Shown: one piece after another, positions 38,900 through 51,900 of the stretch
Numbering within the stretch: position 1 is the first letter of the stretch
How the letters are laid out: each line of letters begins with the position of its first letter
NCBI GenBank assembly: GCA_029224185.1
Contig: CM055189.1
Location: 22,868,055 to 22,932,054 of the forward strand
DNA: 64,000 nucleotides
From: Karalla daura
Taxonomy: Eukaryota; Chordata; Actinopteri; Chaetodontiformes; Leiognathidae
Direction: 5' to 3'
Notes under the pieces: generated by a model
The model's input: only the letters and a program-made list of their open reading frames with translations
Databases searched by the model: none
Told to the model about the DNA's origin: nothing
Position numbers and translations under genes: made by a program

Positions 38900-40750
38900 C
38901 CGGGATCCCGACCCCGCGCGAGCGAGCCCAAACCCACCATTTGGGGTGTGAGCCGCCTCCGGGGTGGCCCACGCTCACTGGAAAAAGTGATCCCGAGGCC
39001 GGCTGTGGCCCCGGAGCTGAGATATTAACCCTCGCTGAAAGTGAAAAAAACGACCACCCCGGACCTGTCGTTTCGGCCGGGATCCCGACCCCGAGCGAGC
39101 GAGCCCAAACCCACCATTTGGGGTGTGAGCCGCCTCCGGGGTGGCCCACGCTCACTGGAAAAAGCAATCCCGAGGCCGGCTGTGGCCCCGGAGCTGAGAT
39201 ATTTACCCTCGCCGAAAGTGAAAAAAACGACCACCCCGGACCTGTCGTTTTGGCCGAGATCCCGACCCCGAGCGAGCGAGCCCAAACCAACCATTTGGGG
39301 TGTGAGCCGCCTCCGGGGTGGCCCACGCTCACTGGAAAAAGCAATCCCGAGGCCGGCTGTGGCCCCGGAGCTGAGATATTAACCCTCGCCGAAAGTGAAA
39401 AAAACGACCACCCCGGACCTGTCGTTTTGGCCGAGATCCCGACCCCAAGCGAGCGAGCCCAAACCCACGATGTGGGGTGTGAGCCACCTCTGGGGTGGCC
39501 CACGCTCACTGGAAAAAGCAATCCCGAGGCCGGCTGTGGCCCCGGAGCTGAGATATTAACCCTCGCCGAAAGTGAAAAAAACGACCACCCCGGACCTGTC
39601 GTTTTGGCCGAGATCCCGACCCCGAGCGAGCGAGCCCAAACCCACGATGTGGGGTGTGAGCCGCCTCCGGGGTGTCCCACGCTCACTGGAAAAAGCAATC
39701 CCGAGGCCGGCTGTGGCCCCGGAGCTGAGATATTAACCCTCGCCGAAAGTGAAAAAAACGACCACCCCGGACCTGTCGTTTCGGCCGGGATCCCGACCCC
39801 GCGCGAGCGAGCCCAAACCCACCATTTGGGGTGTGAGCCGCCTCCGGGGTGGCCCACGCTCACTGGAAAAAGTGATCCCGAGGCCGGCTGTGGCCCCGGA
39901 GCTGAGATATTAACCCTCGCTGAAAGTGAAAAAAACGACCACCCCGGACCTGTCGTTTCGGCCGGGATCCCGACCCCGAGCGAGCGAGCCCAAACCCACC
40001 ATTTGGGGTGTGAGCCGCCTCCGGGGTGGCCCACGCTCACTGGAAAAAGCAATCCCGAGGCCGGCTGTGGCCCCGGAGCTGAGATATTTACCCTCGCCGA
40101 AAGTGAAAAAAACGACCACCCCGGACCTGTCGTTTTGGCCGAGATCCCGACCCCGAGCGAGCGAGCCCAAACCAACCATTTGGGGTGTGAGCCGCCTCCG
40201 GGGTGGCCCACGCTCACTGGAAAAAGCAATCCCGAGGCCGGCTGTGGCCCCGGAGCTGAGATATTAACCCTCGCCGAAAGTGAAAAAAACGACCACCCCG
40301 GACCTGTCGTTTTGGCCGAGATCCCGACCCCAAGCGAGCGAGCCCAAACCCACGATGTGGGGTGTGAGCCACCTCTGGGGTGGCCCACGCTCACTGGAAA
40401 AAGCAATCCCGAGGCCGGCTGTGGCCCCGGAGCTGAGATATTAACCCTCGCCGAAAGTGAAAAAAACGACCACCCCGGACCTGTCGTTTTGGCCGAGATC
40501 CCGACCCCGAGCGAGCGAGCCCAAACCCACGATGTGGGGTGTGAGCCGCCTCCGGGGTGTCCCACGCTCACTGGAAAAAGCAATCCCGAGGCCGGCTGTG
40601 GCCCCGGAGCTGAGATATTAACCCTCGCCGAAAGTGAAAAAAACGACCACCCCGGACCTGTCGTTTCGGCCGGGATCCCGACCCCGCGCGAGCGAGCCCA
40701 AACCCACCATTTGGGGTGTGAGCCGCCTCCGGGGTGGCCCACGCTCACTT
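38900..40750 (+). repeat. 5-monomer (885 bp) tandem pair
   Basis: The order is: BamHI type with ccgcgcgag and gtgatccc; BamHI type followed by atatttaccc; a ccaaaccaacc monomer; D; and a D/H hybrid with ggggtgtccc. It occurs at about 38.90-39.79 kb and again at 39.79-40.67 kb, with a third start at 40.67 kb that leads into the 13-mer. Offsets are exactly 885 bp. Confidence 0.85.
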
Positions 40751-43050
40751 GAAAAAGTGATCCCGAGGCCGGCTGTGGCCCCGGAGCTGAGATATTAACC
40801 CTCGCCGAAAGTGAAAAAAACGACCACCCCGGACCTGTCGTTTCGGCCGGGATCCCGACCCCGAGCGAGCGAGCCCAAACCCACGATTTGGGGTGTGAGC
40901 CGCCTCCGGGGTGGCCCACGCTCACTGGAAAAAGCAATCCCGAGGCCGGCTGTGGCCCCGGAGCTGAGATTTTTACCCTCGCCGAAAGTGAAAAAAACGA
41001 CCACCCCGGACCTGTCGTTTTGGCCGAGATCCCGACCCCGAGCAAGCGAGCCCAAACCAACCATTTGGGGTGTGAGCCGCCTCCGGGGTGGCCCACGCTC
41101 ACTGGAAAAAGCAATCCCGAGGCCGGCTGTGGCCCCGGAGCTGAGATATTAACCCTCGCCGAAAGTGAAAAAAACGACCACCCCGGACCTGTCGTTTTGG
41201 CCGAGATCCCGACCCCGAGCGAGCGAGCCCAAACCCACCATTTGGGGTGTGAGCCGCCTCCGGGGTGGCCCACGCTCACTGGAAAAAGCAATCCCGAGGC
41301 CGGCTGTGGCCCCGGAGCTGAGATATTAACCCTCGCCGAAAGTGAAAAAAACGACCACCCCGGACCTGTCGTTTTGGCCGAGATCCCGACCCCGAGCGAG
41401 CGAGCCCAAACCCACCATTTGGGGTGTGAGCCGCCTCCGGGGTGGCCCACGCTCACTGGAAAAAGCAATCCCGAGGCCGGCTGTGGCCCCGGAGCTGAGA
41501 TATTAACCCTCGCCGAAAGTGAAAAAAACGACCACCCCGGACCTGTCGTTTTGGCCGAGATCCCGACCCCGAGCGAGCGAGCCCAAACCCACCATTTGGG
41601 GTGTGAGCCGCCTCCGGGGTGGCCCACGCTCACTGGAAAAAGCAATCCCGAGGCCGGCTGTGGCCCCGGAGCTGAGATATTAACCCTCGCCGAAAGTGAA
41701 AAAAACGACCACCCCGGACCTGTCGTTTTGGCCGAGATCCCGACCCCAAGCGAGCGAGCCCACACCCACGATGTGGGGTGTGAGCCACCTCCGGGGTGGC
41801 CCATGCTCACTGGAAAAAGCAATCCCGAGGCCGGCTGTGGCCCCGGAGCTGAGATATTAACCCTCGCCGAAAGTGAAAAAAACGACCACCCCGGACCTGT
41901 CGTTTCGGCCGGGATCCCGACCCCGCGCGAGCGAGCCCAAACCCACGATTTGGGGTGTGAGCCGCCTCCGGGGTGGCCCACGCTCACTGGAAAAAGTGAT
42001 CCCGAGGCCGGCTGTGGCCCCGGAGCTGAGATATTAACCCTCGCCGAAAGTGAAAAAAACGACCACCCCGGACCTGTCGTTTCGGCCGGGATCCCGACCC
42101 CGAGCGAGCGAGCCCAAACCCACCATTTGGGGTGTGAGCCGCCTCCGGGGTGGCCCACGCTCACTGGAAAAAGCAATCCCGAGGCCGGCTGTGGCCCCGG
42201 AGCTGAGATATTTACCCTCGCCGAAAGTGAAAAAAACGACCACCCCGGACCTGTCGTTTTGGCCGAGATCCCGACCCCGAGCGAGCGAGCCCAAACCAAC
42301 CATTTGGGGTGTGAGCCGCCTCCGGGGTGGCCCACGCTCACTGGAAAAAGCAATCCCGAGGCCGGCTGTGGCCCCGGAGCTGAGATATTAACCCTCGCCG
42401 AAAGTGAAAAAAACGACCACCCCGGACCTGTCGTTTTGGCCGAGATCCCGACCCCAAGCGAGCGAGCCCAAACCCACGATGTGGGGTGTGAGCCACCTCT
42501 GGGGTGGCCCACGCTCACTGGAAAAAGCAATCCCGAGGCCGGCTGTGGCCCCGGAGCTGAGATATTAACCCTCGCCGAAAGTGAAAAAAACGACCACCCC
42601 GGACCTGTCGTTTTGGCCAAGATCCCGACCCCGAGCGAGCGAGCCCAAACCCACCATTTGGGGTGTGAGCCGCCTCCGGGGTGGCCCACGCTCACTGGAA
42701 AAAGCAATCCCGAGGCCGGCTGTGGCCCCGGAGCTGAGATATTAACCCTCGCCGAAACTGAAAAAAACGACCACCCCGGACCTGTCGTTTTGGCCGAGAT
42801 CCCGACCCCGAGCGAGCGAGCCCAAACCCACCATTTGGGGTGTGAGCCGCCTCCGGGGTGTCCCACGCTCACTGGAAAAAGCAATCCCGAGGACGGCTGT
42901 GGCCCCGGAGCTGAGATATTAACCCTCGCCGAAAGTGAAAAAAACGACCACCCCGGACCTGTCGTTTCGGCCGGGATCCCGACCCCGCGCGAGCGAGCCC
43001 AAACCCACCATTTGGGGTGTGAGCCGCCTCCGGGGTGGCCCACGCTCACT
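40750..43050 (+). repeat. 13-monomer (2,301 bp) HOR, copy 1
   Basis: It is bounded by cacttgaaaaagtg variants at 40,750 and 43,051. It contains a hybrid cacgatttgg monomer, a gatttttaccc variant, ccaaaccaacc monomers, a D monomer with cacaccc and ccatgctc, a gccaagatcc monomer, a ccgaaactg monomer and a gaggacggc monomer. It matches the copies starting at 44,290 and 49,600. The shared stretch with copy 2 runs from about 40,377-43,739 to 43,917-47,279 (19 units at an offset of 20). Confidence 0.87.
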
Positions 43051-44289
43051 TGAAAAAGTGATCCCGAGGCCGGCTGTGGCCCCGGAGCTGAGATATTAAC
43101 CCTCGCCGAAAGTGAAAAAAACGACCACCCCGGACCTGTCGTTTCGGCCGGGATCCCGACCCCGAGCGAGCGAGCCCAAACCCACGATTTGGGGTGTGAG
43201 CCGCCTCCGGGGTGGCCCACGCTCACTGGAAAAAGCAATCCCGAGGCCGGCTGTGGCCCCGGAGCTGAGATTTTTACCCTCGCCGAAAGTGAAAAAAACG
43301 ACCACCCCGGACCTGTCGTTTTGGCCGAGATCCCGACCCCGAGCAAGCGAGCCCAAACCAACCATTTGGGGTGTGAGCCGCCTCCGGGGTGGCCCACGCT
43401 CACTGGAAAAAGCAATCCCGAGGCCGGCTGTGGCCCCGGAGCTGAGATATTAACCCTCGCCGAAAGTGAAAAAAACGACCACCCCGGACCTGTCGTTTTG
43501 GCCGAGATCCCGACCCCGAGCGAGCGAGCCCAAACCCACCATTTGGGGTGTGAGCCGCCTCCGGGGTGGCCCACGCTCACTGGAAAAAGCAATCCCGAGG
43601 CCGGCTGTGGCCCCGGAGCTGAGATATTAACCCTCGCCGAAAGTGAAAAAAACGACCACCCCGGACCTGTCGTTTTGGCCGAGATCCCGACCCCGAGCGA
43701 GCGAGCCCAAACCCACCATTTGGGGTGTGAGCCGCCTCCAGGGTGGCCCACGCTCACTGGAAAAAGCAATCCCGAGGCCGGCTGTGGCCCCGGAGCTGAG
43801 ATATTAACCCTCGCCGAAAGTGAAAAAAACGACCACCCCGGACCTGTCGTTTTGGCCGAGATCCCGACCCCGAGCGAGCGAGCCCAAACCCACCATTTGG
43901 GGTGTGAGCCGCCTCCGGGGTGGCCCACGCTCACTGGAAAAAGCAATCCCGAGGCCGGCTGTGGCCCCGGAGCTGAGATATTAACCCTCGCCGAAAGTGA
44001 AAAAAACGACCACCCCGGACCTGTCGTTTTGGCCGAGATCCCGACCCCGAGCGAGCGAGCCCAAACCCACGATGTGGGGTGTGAGCCGCCTCCGGGGTGT
44101 CCCACGCTCACTGGAAAAAGCAATCCCGAGGCCGGCTGTGGCCCCGGAGCTGAGATATTAACCCTCGCCGAAAGTGAAAAAAACGACCACCCCGGACCTG
44201 TCGTTTCGGCCGGGATCCCGACCCCGCGCGAGCGAGCCCAAACCCACCATTTGGGGTGTGAGCCGCCTCCGGGGTGGCCCACGCTCACT
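43051..44289 (+). repeat. 7-monomer segment between 13-mer copies
   Basis: This is a 1,239 bp interval bounded by TTGA markers. Its first monomers repeat the start of the 13-mer. It then passes through plain H monomers, one with cctccaggg at 43,740, to the D/H hybrid and the ccgcgcgag monomer. It reads as a 13-mer that has lost its middle six monomers. Confidence 0.75.
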
Positions 44290-46590
44290 TGAAAAAGTGA
44301 TCCCGAGGCCGGCTGTGGCCCCGGAGCTGAGATATTAACCCTCGCCGAAAGTGAAAAAAACGACCACCCCGGACCTGTCGTTTCGGCCGGGATCCCGACC
44401 CCGAGCGAGCGAGCCCAAACCCACGATTTGGGGTGTGAGCCGCCTCCGGGGTGGCCCACGCTCACTGGAAAAAGCAATCCCGAGGCCGGCTGTGGCCCCG
44501 GAGCTGAGATTTTTACCCTCGCCGAAAGTGAAAAAAACGACCACCCCGGACCTGTCGTTTTGGCCGAGATCCCGACCCCGAGCAAGCGAGCCCAAACCAA
44601 CCATTTGGGGTGTGAGCCGCCTCCGGGGTGGCCCACGCTCACTGGAAAAAGCAATCCCGAGGCCGGCTGTGGCCCCGGAGCTGAGATATTAACCCTCGCC
44701 GAAAGTGAAAAAAACGACCACCCCGGACCTGTCGTTTTGGCCGAGATCCCGACCCCGAGCGAGCGAGCCCAAACCCACCATTTGGGGTGTGAGCCGCCTC
44801 CGGGGTGGCCCACGCTCACTGGAAAAAGCAATCCCGAGGCCGGCTGTGGCCCCGGAGCTGAGATATTAACCCTCGCCGAAAGTGAAAAAAACGACCACCC
44901 CGGACCTGTCGTTTTGGCCGAGATCCCGACCCCGAGCGAGCGAGCCCAAACCCACCATTTGGGGTGTGAGCCGCCTCCGGGGTGGCCCACGCTCACTGGA
45001 AAAAGCAATCCCGAGGCCGGCTGTGGCCCCGGAGCTGAGATATTAACCCTCGCCGAAAGTGAAAAAAACGACCACCCCGGACCTGTCGTTTTGGCCGAGA
45101 TCCCGACCCCGAGCGAGCGAGCCCAAACCCACCATTTGGGGTGTGAGCCGCCTCCGGGGTGGCCCACGCTCACTGGAAAAAGCAATCCCGAGGCCGGCTG
45201 TGGCCCCGGAGCTGAGATATTAACCCTCGCCGAAAGTGAAAAAAACGACCACCCCGGACCTGTCGTTTTGGCCGAGATCCCGACCCCAAGCGAGCGAGCC
45301 CACACCCACGATGTGGGGTGTGAGCCACCTCCGGGGTGGCCCATGCTCACTGGAAAAAGCAATCCCGAGGCCGGCTGTGGCCCCGGAGCTGAGATATTAA
45401 CCCTCGCCGAAAGTGAAAAAAACGACCACCCCGGACCTGTCGTTTCGGCCGGGATCCCGACCCCGCGCGAGCGAGCCCAAACCCACGATTTGGGGTGTGA
45501 GCCGCCTCCGGGGTGGCCCACGCTCACTGGAAAAAGTGATCCCGAGGCCGGCTGTGGCCCCGGAGCTGAGATATTAACCCTCGCCGAAAGTGAAAAAAAC
45601 GACCACCCCGGACCTGTCGTTTCGGCCGGGATCCCGACCCCGAGCGAGCGAGCCCAAACCCACCATTTGGGGTGTGAGCCGCCTCCGGGGTGGCCCACGC
45701 TCACTGGAAAAAGCAATCCCGAGGCCGGCTGTGGCCCCGGAGCTGAGATATTTACCCTCGCCGAAAGTGAAAAAAACGACCACCCCGGACCTGTCGTTTT
45801 GGCCGAGATCCCGACCCCGAGCGAGCGAGCCCAAACCAACCATTTGGGGTGTGAGCCGCCTCCGGGGTGGCCCACGCTCACTGGAAAAAGCAATCCCGAG
45901 GCCGGCTGTGGCCCCGGAGCTGAGATATTAACCCTCGCCGAAAGTGAAAAAAACGACCACCCCGGACCTGTCGTTTTGGCCGAGATCCCGACCCCAAGCG
46001 AGCGAGCCCAAACCCACGATGTGGGGTGTGAGCCACCTCTGGGGTGGCCCACGCTCACTGGAAAAAGCAATCCCGAGGCCGGCTGTGGCCCCGGAGCTGA
46101 GATATTAACCCTCGCCGAAAGTGAAAAAAACGACCACCCCGGACCTGTCGTTTTGGCCAAGATCCCGACCCCGAGCGAGCGAGCCCAAACCCACCATTTG
46201 GGGTGTGAGCCGCCTCCGGGGTGGCCCACGCTCACTGGAAAAAGCAATCCCGAGGCCGGCTGTGGCCCCGGAGCTGAGATATTAACCCTCGCCGAAACTG
46301 AAAAAAACGACCACCCCGGACCTGTCGTTTTGGCCGAGATCCCGACCCCGAGCGAGCGAGCCCAAACCCACCATTTGGGGTGTGAGCCGCCTCCGGGGTG
46401 TCCCACGCTCACTGGAAAAAGCAATCCCGAGGACGGCTGTGGCCCCGGAGCTGAGATATTAACCCTCGCCGAAAGTGAAAAAAACGACCACCCCGGACCT
46501 GTCGTTTCGGCCGGGATCCCGACCCCGCGCGAGCGAGCCCAAACCCACCATTTGGGGTGTGAGCCGCCTCCGGGGTGGCCCACGCTCACT
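44290..46590 (+). repeat. 13-monomer (2,301 bp) HOR, copy 2
   Basis: This is a second copy of the 13-mer, with the same ordered series of rare variants as the copies at 40,750 and 49,600. Translation of one frame over most of the block (721 codons) is identical in all three, so they differ at most at silent positions in that frame. Confidence 0.87.
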
Positions 46591-49500
46591 TGAAAAAGTG
46601 ATCCCGAGGCCGGCTGTGGCCCCGGAGCTGAGATATTAACCCTCGCCGAAAGTGAAAAAAACGACCACCCCGGACCTGTCGTTTCGGCCGGGATCCCGAC
46701 CCCGAGCGAGCGAGCCCAAACCCACGATTTGGGGTGTGAGCCGCCTCCGGGGTGGCCCACGCTCACTGGAAAAAGCAATCCCGAGGCCGGCTGTGGCCCC
46801 GGAGCTGAGATTTTTACCCTCGCCGAAAGTGAAAAAAACGACCACCCCGGACCTGTCGTTTTGGCCGAGATCCCGACCCCGAGCAAGCGAGCCCAAACCA
46901 ACCATTTGGGGTGTGAGCCGCCTCCGGGGTGGCCCACGCTCACTGGAAAAAGCAATCCCGAGGCCGGCTGTGGCCCCGGAGCTGAGATATTAACCCTCGC
47001 CGAAAGTGAAAAAAACGACCACCCCGGACCTGTCGTTTTGGCCGAGATCCCGACCCCGAGCGAGCGAGCCCAAACCCACCATTTGGGGTGTGAGCCGCCT
47101 CCGGGGTGGCCCACGCTCACTGGAAAAAGCAATCCCGAGGCCGGCTGTGGCCCCGGAGCTGAGATATTAACCCTCGCCGAAAGTGAAAAAAACGACCACC
47201 CCGGACCTGTCGTTTTGGCCGAGATCCCGACCCCGAGCGAGCGAGCCCAAACCCACCATTTGGGGTGTGAGCCGCCTCCGGGGTGGCCCACGCTCACTGG
47301 AAAAAGCAATCCCGAGGCCGGCTGTGGCCCCGGAGCTGAGATATTAACCCTCGCCGAAAGTGAAAAAAACGACCACCCCGGACCTGTCGTTTTGGCCGAG
47401 ATCCCGACCCCAAGCGAGCGAGCCCAAACCCACGATGTGGGGTGTGAGCCACCTCTGGGGTGGCCCACGCTCACTGGAAAAAGCAATCCCGAGGCCGGCT
47501 GTGGCCCCGGAGCTGAGATATTAACCCTCGCCGAAAGTGAAAAAAACGACCACCCCGGACCTGTCGTTTTGGCCGAGATCCCGACCCCGAGCGAGCGAGC
47601 CCAAACCCACCATTTGGGGTGTGAGCCGCCTCCAGGGTGGCCCACGCTCACTGGAAAAAGCAATCCCGAGGCCGGCTGTGGCCCCGGAGCTGAGATATTA
47701 ACCCTCGCCGAAAGTGAAAAAAACGACCACCCCGGACCTGTCGTTTTGGCCGAGATCCCGACCCCGAGCGAGCGAGCCCAAACCCACCATTTGGGGTGTG
47801 AGCCGCCTCCGGGGTGGCCCACGCTCACTGGAAAAAGCAATCCCGAGGCCGGCTGTGGCCCCGGAGCTGAGATATTAACCCTCGCCGAAAGTGAAAAAAA
47901 CGACCACCCCGGACCTGTCGTTTTGGCCGAGATCCCGACCCCGAGCGAGCGAGCCCAAACCCACCATTTGGGGTGTGAGCCGCCTCCGGGGTGGCCCACG
48001 CTCACTGGAAAAAGCAATCCCGAGGCCGGCTGTGGCCCCGGAGCTGAGATATTAACCCTCGCCGAAAGTGAAAAAAACGACCACCCCGGACCTGTCGTTT
48101 TGGCCGAGATCCCGACCCCGAGCGAGCGAGCCCAAACCCACCATTTGGGGTGTGAGCCGCCTCCGGGGTGGCCCACGCTCACTGGAAAAAGCAATCCCGA
48201 GGCCGGCTGTGGCCCCGGAGCTGAAATATTAACCCTCGCCGAAAGTGAAAAAAACGACCACCCCGGACCTGTCGTTTTGGCCGAGATCCCGACCCCAAGC
48301 GAGCGAGCCCAAACCCACGATGTGGGGTGTGAGCCACCTCTGGGGTGGCCCACGCTCACTGGAAAAAGCAATCCCGAGGCCGGCTGTGGCCCCGGAGCTG
48401 AGATATTAACCCTCGCCGAAAGTGAAAAAAACGACCACCCCGGACCTGTCGTTTTGGCCAAGATCCCGACCCCGAGCGAGCGAGCCCAAACCCACCATTT
48501 GGGGTGTGAGCCGCCTCCGGGGTGGCCCACGCTCACTGGAAAAAGCAATCCCGAGGCCGGCTGTGGCCCCGGAGCTGAGATATTAACCCTCGCCGAAAGT
48601 GAAAAAAACGACCACCCCGGACCTGTCGTTTCGGCCGAGATCCCGACCCCAAGCGAGCGAGCCCAAACCCACGATGTGGGGTGTGAGCCACCTCTGGGGT
48701 GGCCCACGCTCACTGGAAAAAGCAATCCCGAGGCCGGCTGTGGCCCCGGAGCTGAGATATTAACCCTCGCCGAAAGTGAAAAAAACGACCACCCCGGACC
48801 TGTCGTTTTGGCCAAGATCCCGACCCCGAGCGAGCGAGCCCAAACCCACCATTTGGGGTGTGAGCCGCCTCCGGGGTGGCCCACGCTCACTGGAAAAAGC
48901 AATCCCGAGGCCGGCTGTGGCCCCGGAGCTGAGATATTAACCCTCGCCGAAAGTGAAAAAAACGACCACCCCGGACCTGTCGTTTTGGCCGAGATCCCGA
49001 CCCCGAGCGAGCGAGCCCAAACCCACCATTTGGGGTGTGAGCCGCCTCCGGGGTGGCCCACGCTCACTGGAAAAAGCAATCCCGAGGCCGGCTGTGGCCC
49101 CGGAGCTGAGATATTAACCCTCGCCGAAAGTGAAAAAAACGACCACCCCGGACCTGTCGTTTTGGCCGAGATCCCGACCCCGAGCGAGCGAGCCCAAACC
49201 CACCATTTGGGGTGTGAGCCGCCTCCGGGGTGGCCCACGCTCACTGGAAAAAGCAATCCCGAGGCCGGCTGTGGCCCCGGAGCTGAGATATTAACCCTCG
49301 CCGAAAGTGAAAAAAACGACCACCCCGGACCTGTCGTTTTGGCCGAGATCCCGACCCCGAGCGAGCGAGCCCAAACCCACGATGTGGGGTGTGAGCCGCC
49401 TCCGGGGTGTCCCACGCTCACTGGAAAAAGCAATCCCGAGGCCGGCTGTGGCCCCGGAGCTGAGATATTAACCCTCGCCGAAAGTGAAAAAAACGACCAC

Positions 49501-49599
49501 CCCGGACCTGTCGTTTCGGCCGGGATCCCGACCCCGCGCGAGCGAGCCCAAACCCACCATTTGGGGTGTGAGCCGCCTCCGGGGTGGCCCACGCTCACT
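46591..49599 (+). repeat. 17-monomer (3,009 bp) segment
   Basis: The interval between the TTGA markers at 46,591 and 49,600 starts like the 13-mer, then carries H and D monomers with two gccaagatcc variants (near 48,460 and 48,814). Between those two lies a rare tttcggccgagatcc monomer at about 48,631. That monomer is a half-way form with the BamHI-type base at 176 and the ordinary base at 5. It recurs 5,310 bp away at about 53,941. Confidence 0.8.
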
Positions 49600-51900
49600 T
49601 GAAAAAGTGATCCCGAGGCCGGCTGTGGCCCCGGAGCTGAGATATTAACCCTCGCCGAAAGTGAAAAAAACGACCACCCCGGACCTGTCGTTTCGGCCGG
49701 GATCCCGACCCCGAGCGAGCGAGCCCAAACCCACGATTTGGGGTGTGAGCCGCCTCCGGGGTGGCCCACGCTCACTGGAAAAAGCAATCCCGAGGCCGGC
49801 TGTGGCCCCGGAGCTGAGATTTTTACCCTCGCCGAAAGTGAAAAAAACGACCACCCCGGACCTGTCGTTTTGGCCGAGATCCCGACCCCGAGCAAGCGAG
49901 CCCAAACCAACCATTTGGGGTGTGAGCCGCCTCCGGGGTGGCCCACGCTCACTGGAAAAAGCAATCCCGAGGCCGGCTGTGGCCCCGGAGCTGAGATATT
50001 AACCCTCGCCGAAAGTGAAAAAAACGACCACCCCGGACCTGTCGTTTTGGCCGAGATCCCGACCCCGAGCGAGCGAGCCCAAACCCACCATTTGGGGTGT
50101 GAGCCGCCTCCGGGGTGGCCCACGCTCACTGGAAAAAGCAATCCCGAGGCCGGCTGTGGCCCCGGAGCTGAGATATTAACCCTCGCCGAAAGTGAAAAAA
50201 ACGACCACCCCGGACCTGTCGTTTTGGCCGAGATCCCGACCCCGAGCGAGCGAGCCCAAACCCACCATTTGGGGTGTGAGCCGCCTCCGGGGTGGCCCAC
50301 GCTCACTGGAAAAAGCAATCCCGAGGCCGGCTGTGGCCCCGGAGCTGAGATATTAACCCTCGCCGAAAGTGAAAAAAACGACCACCCCGGACCTGTCGTT
50401 TTGGCCGAGATCCCGACCCCGAGCGAGCGAGCCCAAACCCACCATTTGGGGTGTGAGCCGCCTCCGGGGTGGCCCACGCTCACTGGAAAAAGCAATCCCG
50501 AGGCCGGCTGTGGCCCCGGAGCTGAGATATTAACCCTCGCCGAAAGTGAAAAAAACGACCACCCCGGACCTGTCGTTTTGGCCGAGATCCCGACCCCAAG
50601 CGAGCGAGCCCACACCCACGATGTGGGGTGTGAGCCACCTCCGGGGTGGCCCATGCTCACTGGAAAAAGCAATCCCGAGGCCGGCTGTGGCCCCGGAGCT
50701 GAGATATTAACCCTCGCCGAAAGTGAAAAAAACGACCACCCCGGACCTGTCGTTTCGGCCGGGATCCCGACCCCGCGCGAGCGAGCCCAAACCCACGATT
50801 TGGGGTGTGAGCCGCCTCCGGGGTGGCCCACGCTCACTGGAAAAAGTGATCCCGAGGCCGGCTGTGGCCCCGGAGCTGAGATATTAACCCTCGCCGAAAG
50901 TGAAAAAAACGACCACCCCGGACCTGTCGTTTCGGCCGGGATCCCGACCCCGAGCGAGCGAGCCCAAACCCACCATTTGGGGTGTGAGCCGCCTCCGGGG
51001 TGGCCCACGCTCACTGGAAAAAGCAATCCCGAGGCCGGCTGTGGCCCCGGAGCTGAGATATTTACCCTCGCCGAAAGTGAAAAAAACGACCACCCCGGAC
51101 CTGTCGTTTTGGCCGAGATCCCGACCCCGAGCGAGCGAGCCCAAACCAACCATTTGGGGTGTGAGCCGCCTCCGGGGTGGCCCACGCTCACTGGAAAAAG
51201 CAATCCCGAGGCCGGCTGTGGCCCCGGAGCTGAGATATTAACCCTCGCCGAAAGTGAAAAAAACGACCACCCCGGACCTGTCGTTTTGGCCGAGATCCCG
51301 ACCCCAAGCGAGCGAGCCCAAACCCACGATGTGGGGTGTGAGCCACCTCTGGGGTGGCCCACGCTCACTGGAAAAAGCAATCCCGAGGCCGGCTGTGGCC
51401 CCGGAGCTGAGATATTAACCCTCGCCGAAAGTGAAAAAAACGACCACCCCGGACCTGTCGTTTTGGCCAAGATCCCGACCCCGAGCGAGCGAGCCCAAAC
51501 CCACCATTTGGGGTGTGAGCCGCCTCCGGGGTGGCCCACGCTCACTGGAAAAAGCAATCCCGAGGCCGGCTGTGGCCCCGGAGCTGAGATATTAACCCTC
51601 GCCGAAACTGAAAAAAACGACCACCCCGGACCTGTCGTTTTGGCCGAGATCCCGACCCCGAGCGAGCGAGCCCAAACCCACCATTTGGGGTGTGAGCCGC
51701 CTCCGGGGTGTCCCACGCTCACTGGAAAAAGCAATCCCGAGGACGGCTGTGGCCCCGGAGCTGAGATATTAACCCTCGCCGAAAGTGAAAAAAACGACCA
51801 CCCCGGACCTGTCGTTTCGGCCGGGATCCCGACCCCGCGCGAGCGAGCCCAAACCCACCATTTGGGGTGTGAGCCGCCTCCGGGGTGGCCCACGCTCACT
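49600..51900 (+). repeat. 13-monomer (2,301 bp) HOR, copy 3
   Basis: This is the third copy of the 13-mer and lies inside the 5.3 kb-offset duplication. Its left neighbour is the 17-mer segment, and its right neighbour is a second, partly diverged run of that same segment (51,901 to about 54,596). Confidence 0.87.

Noticed and set aside
39041..39382. Repeated 113- and 89-codon frames starting MKKTTT or MVGLGS at the BamHI-type monomers
   Set aside because: These are alternate frames opened by the TTAA to TTTA change (atatttaccc or atttttaccc) that removes a stop. They recur with each HOR copy and have no gene features.
13375..40752. A 9,125-codon open frame on +
   Set aside because: Same satellite frame after the second A8. 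It ends at a point mutation (TTGA) that is then duplicated freely, so there is no sign of coding constraint.
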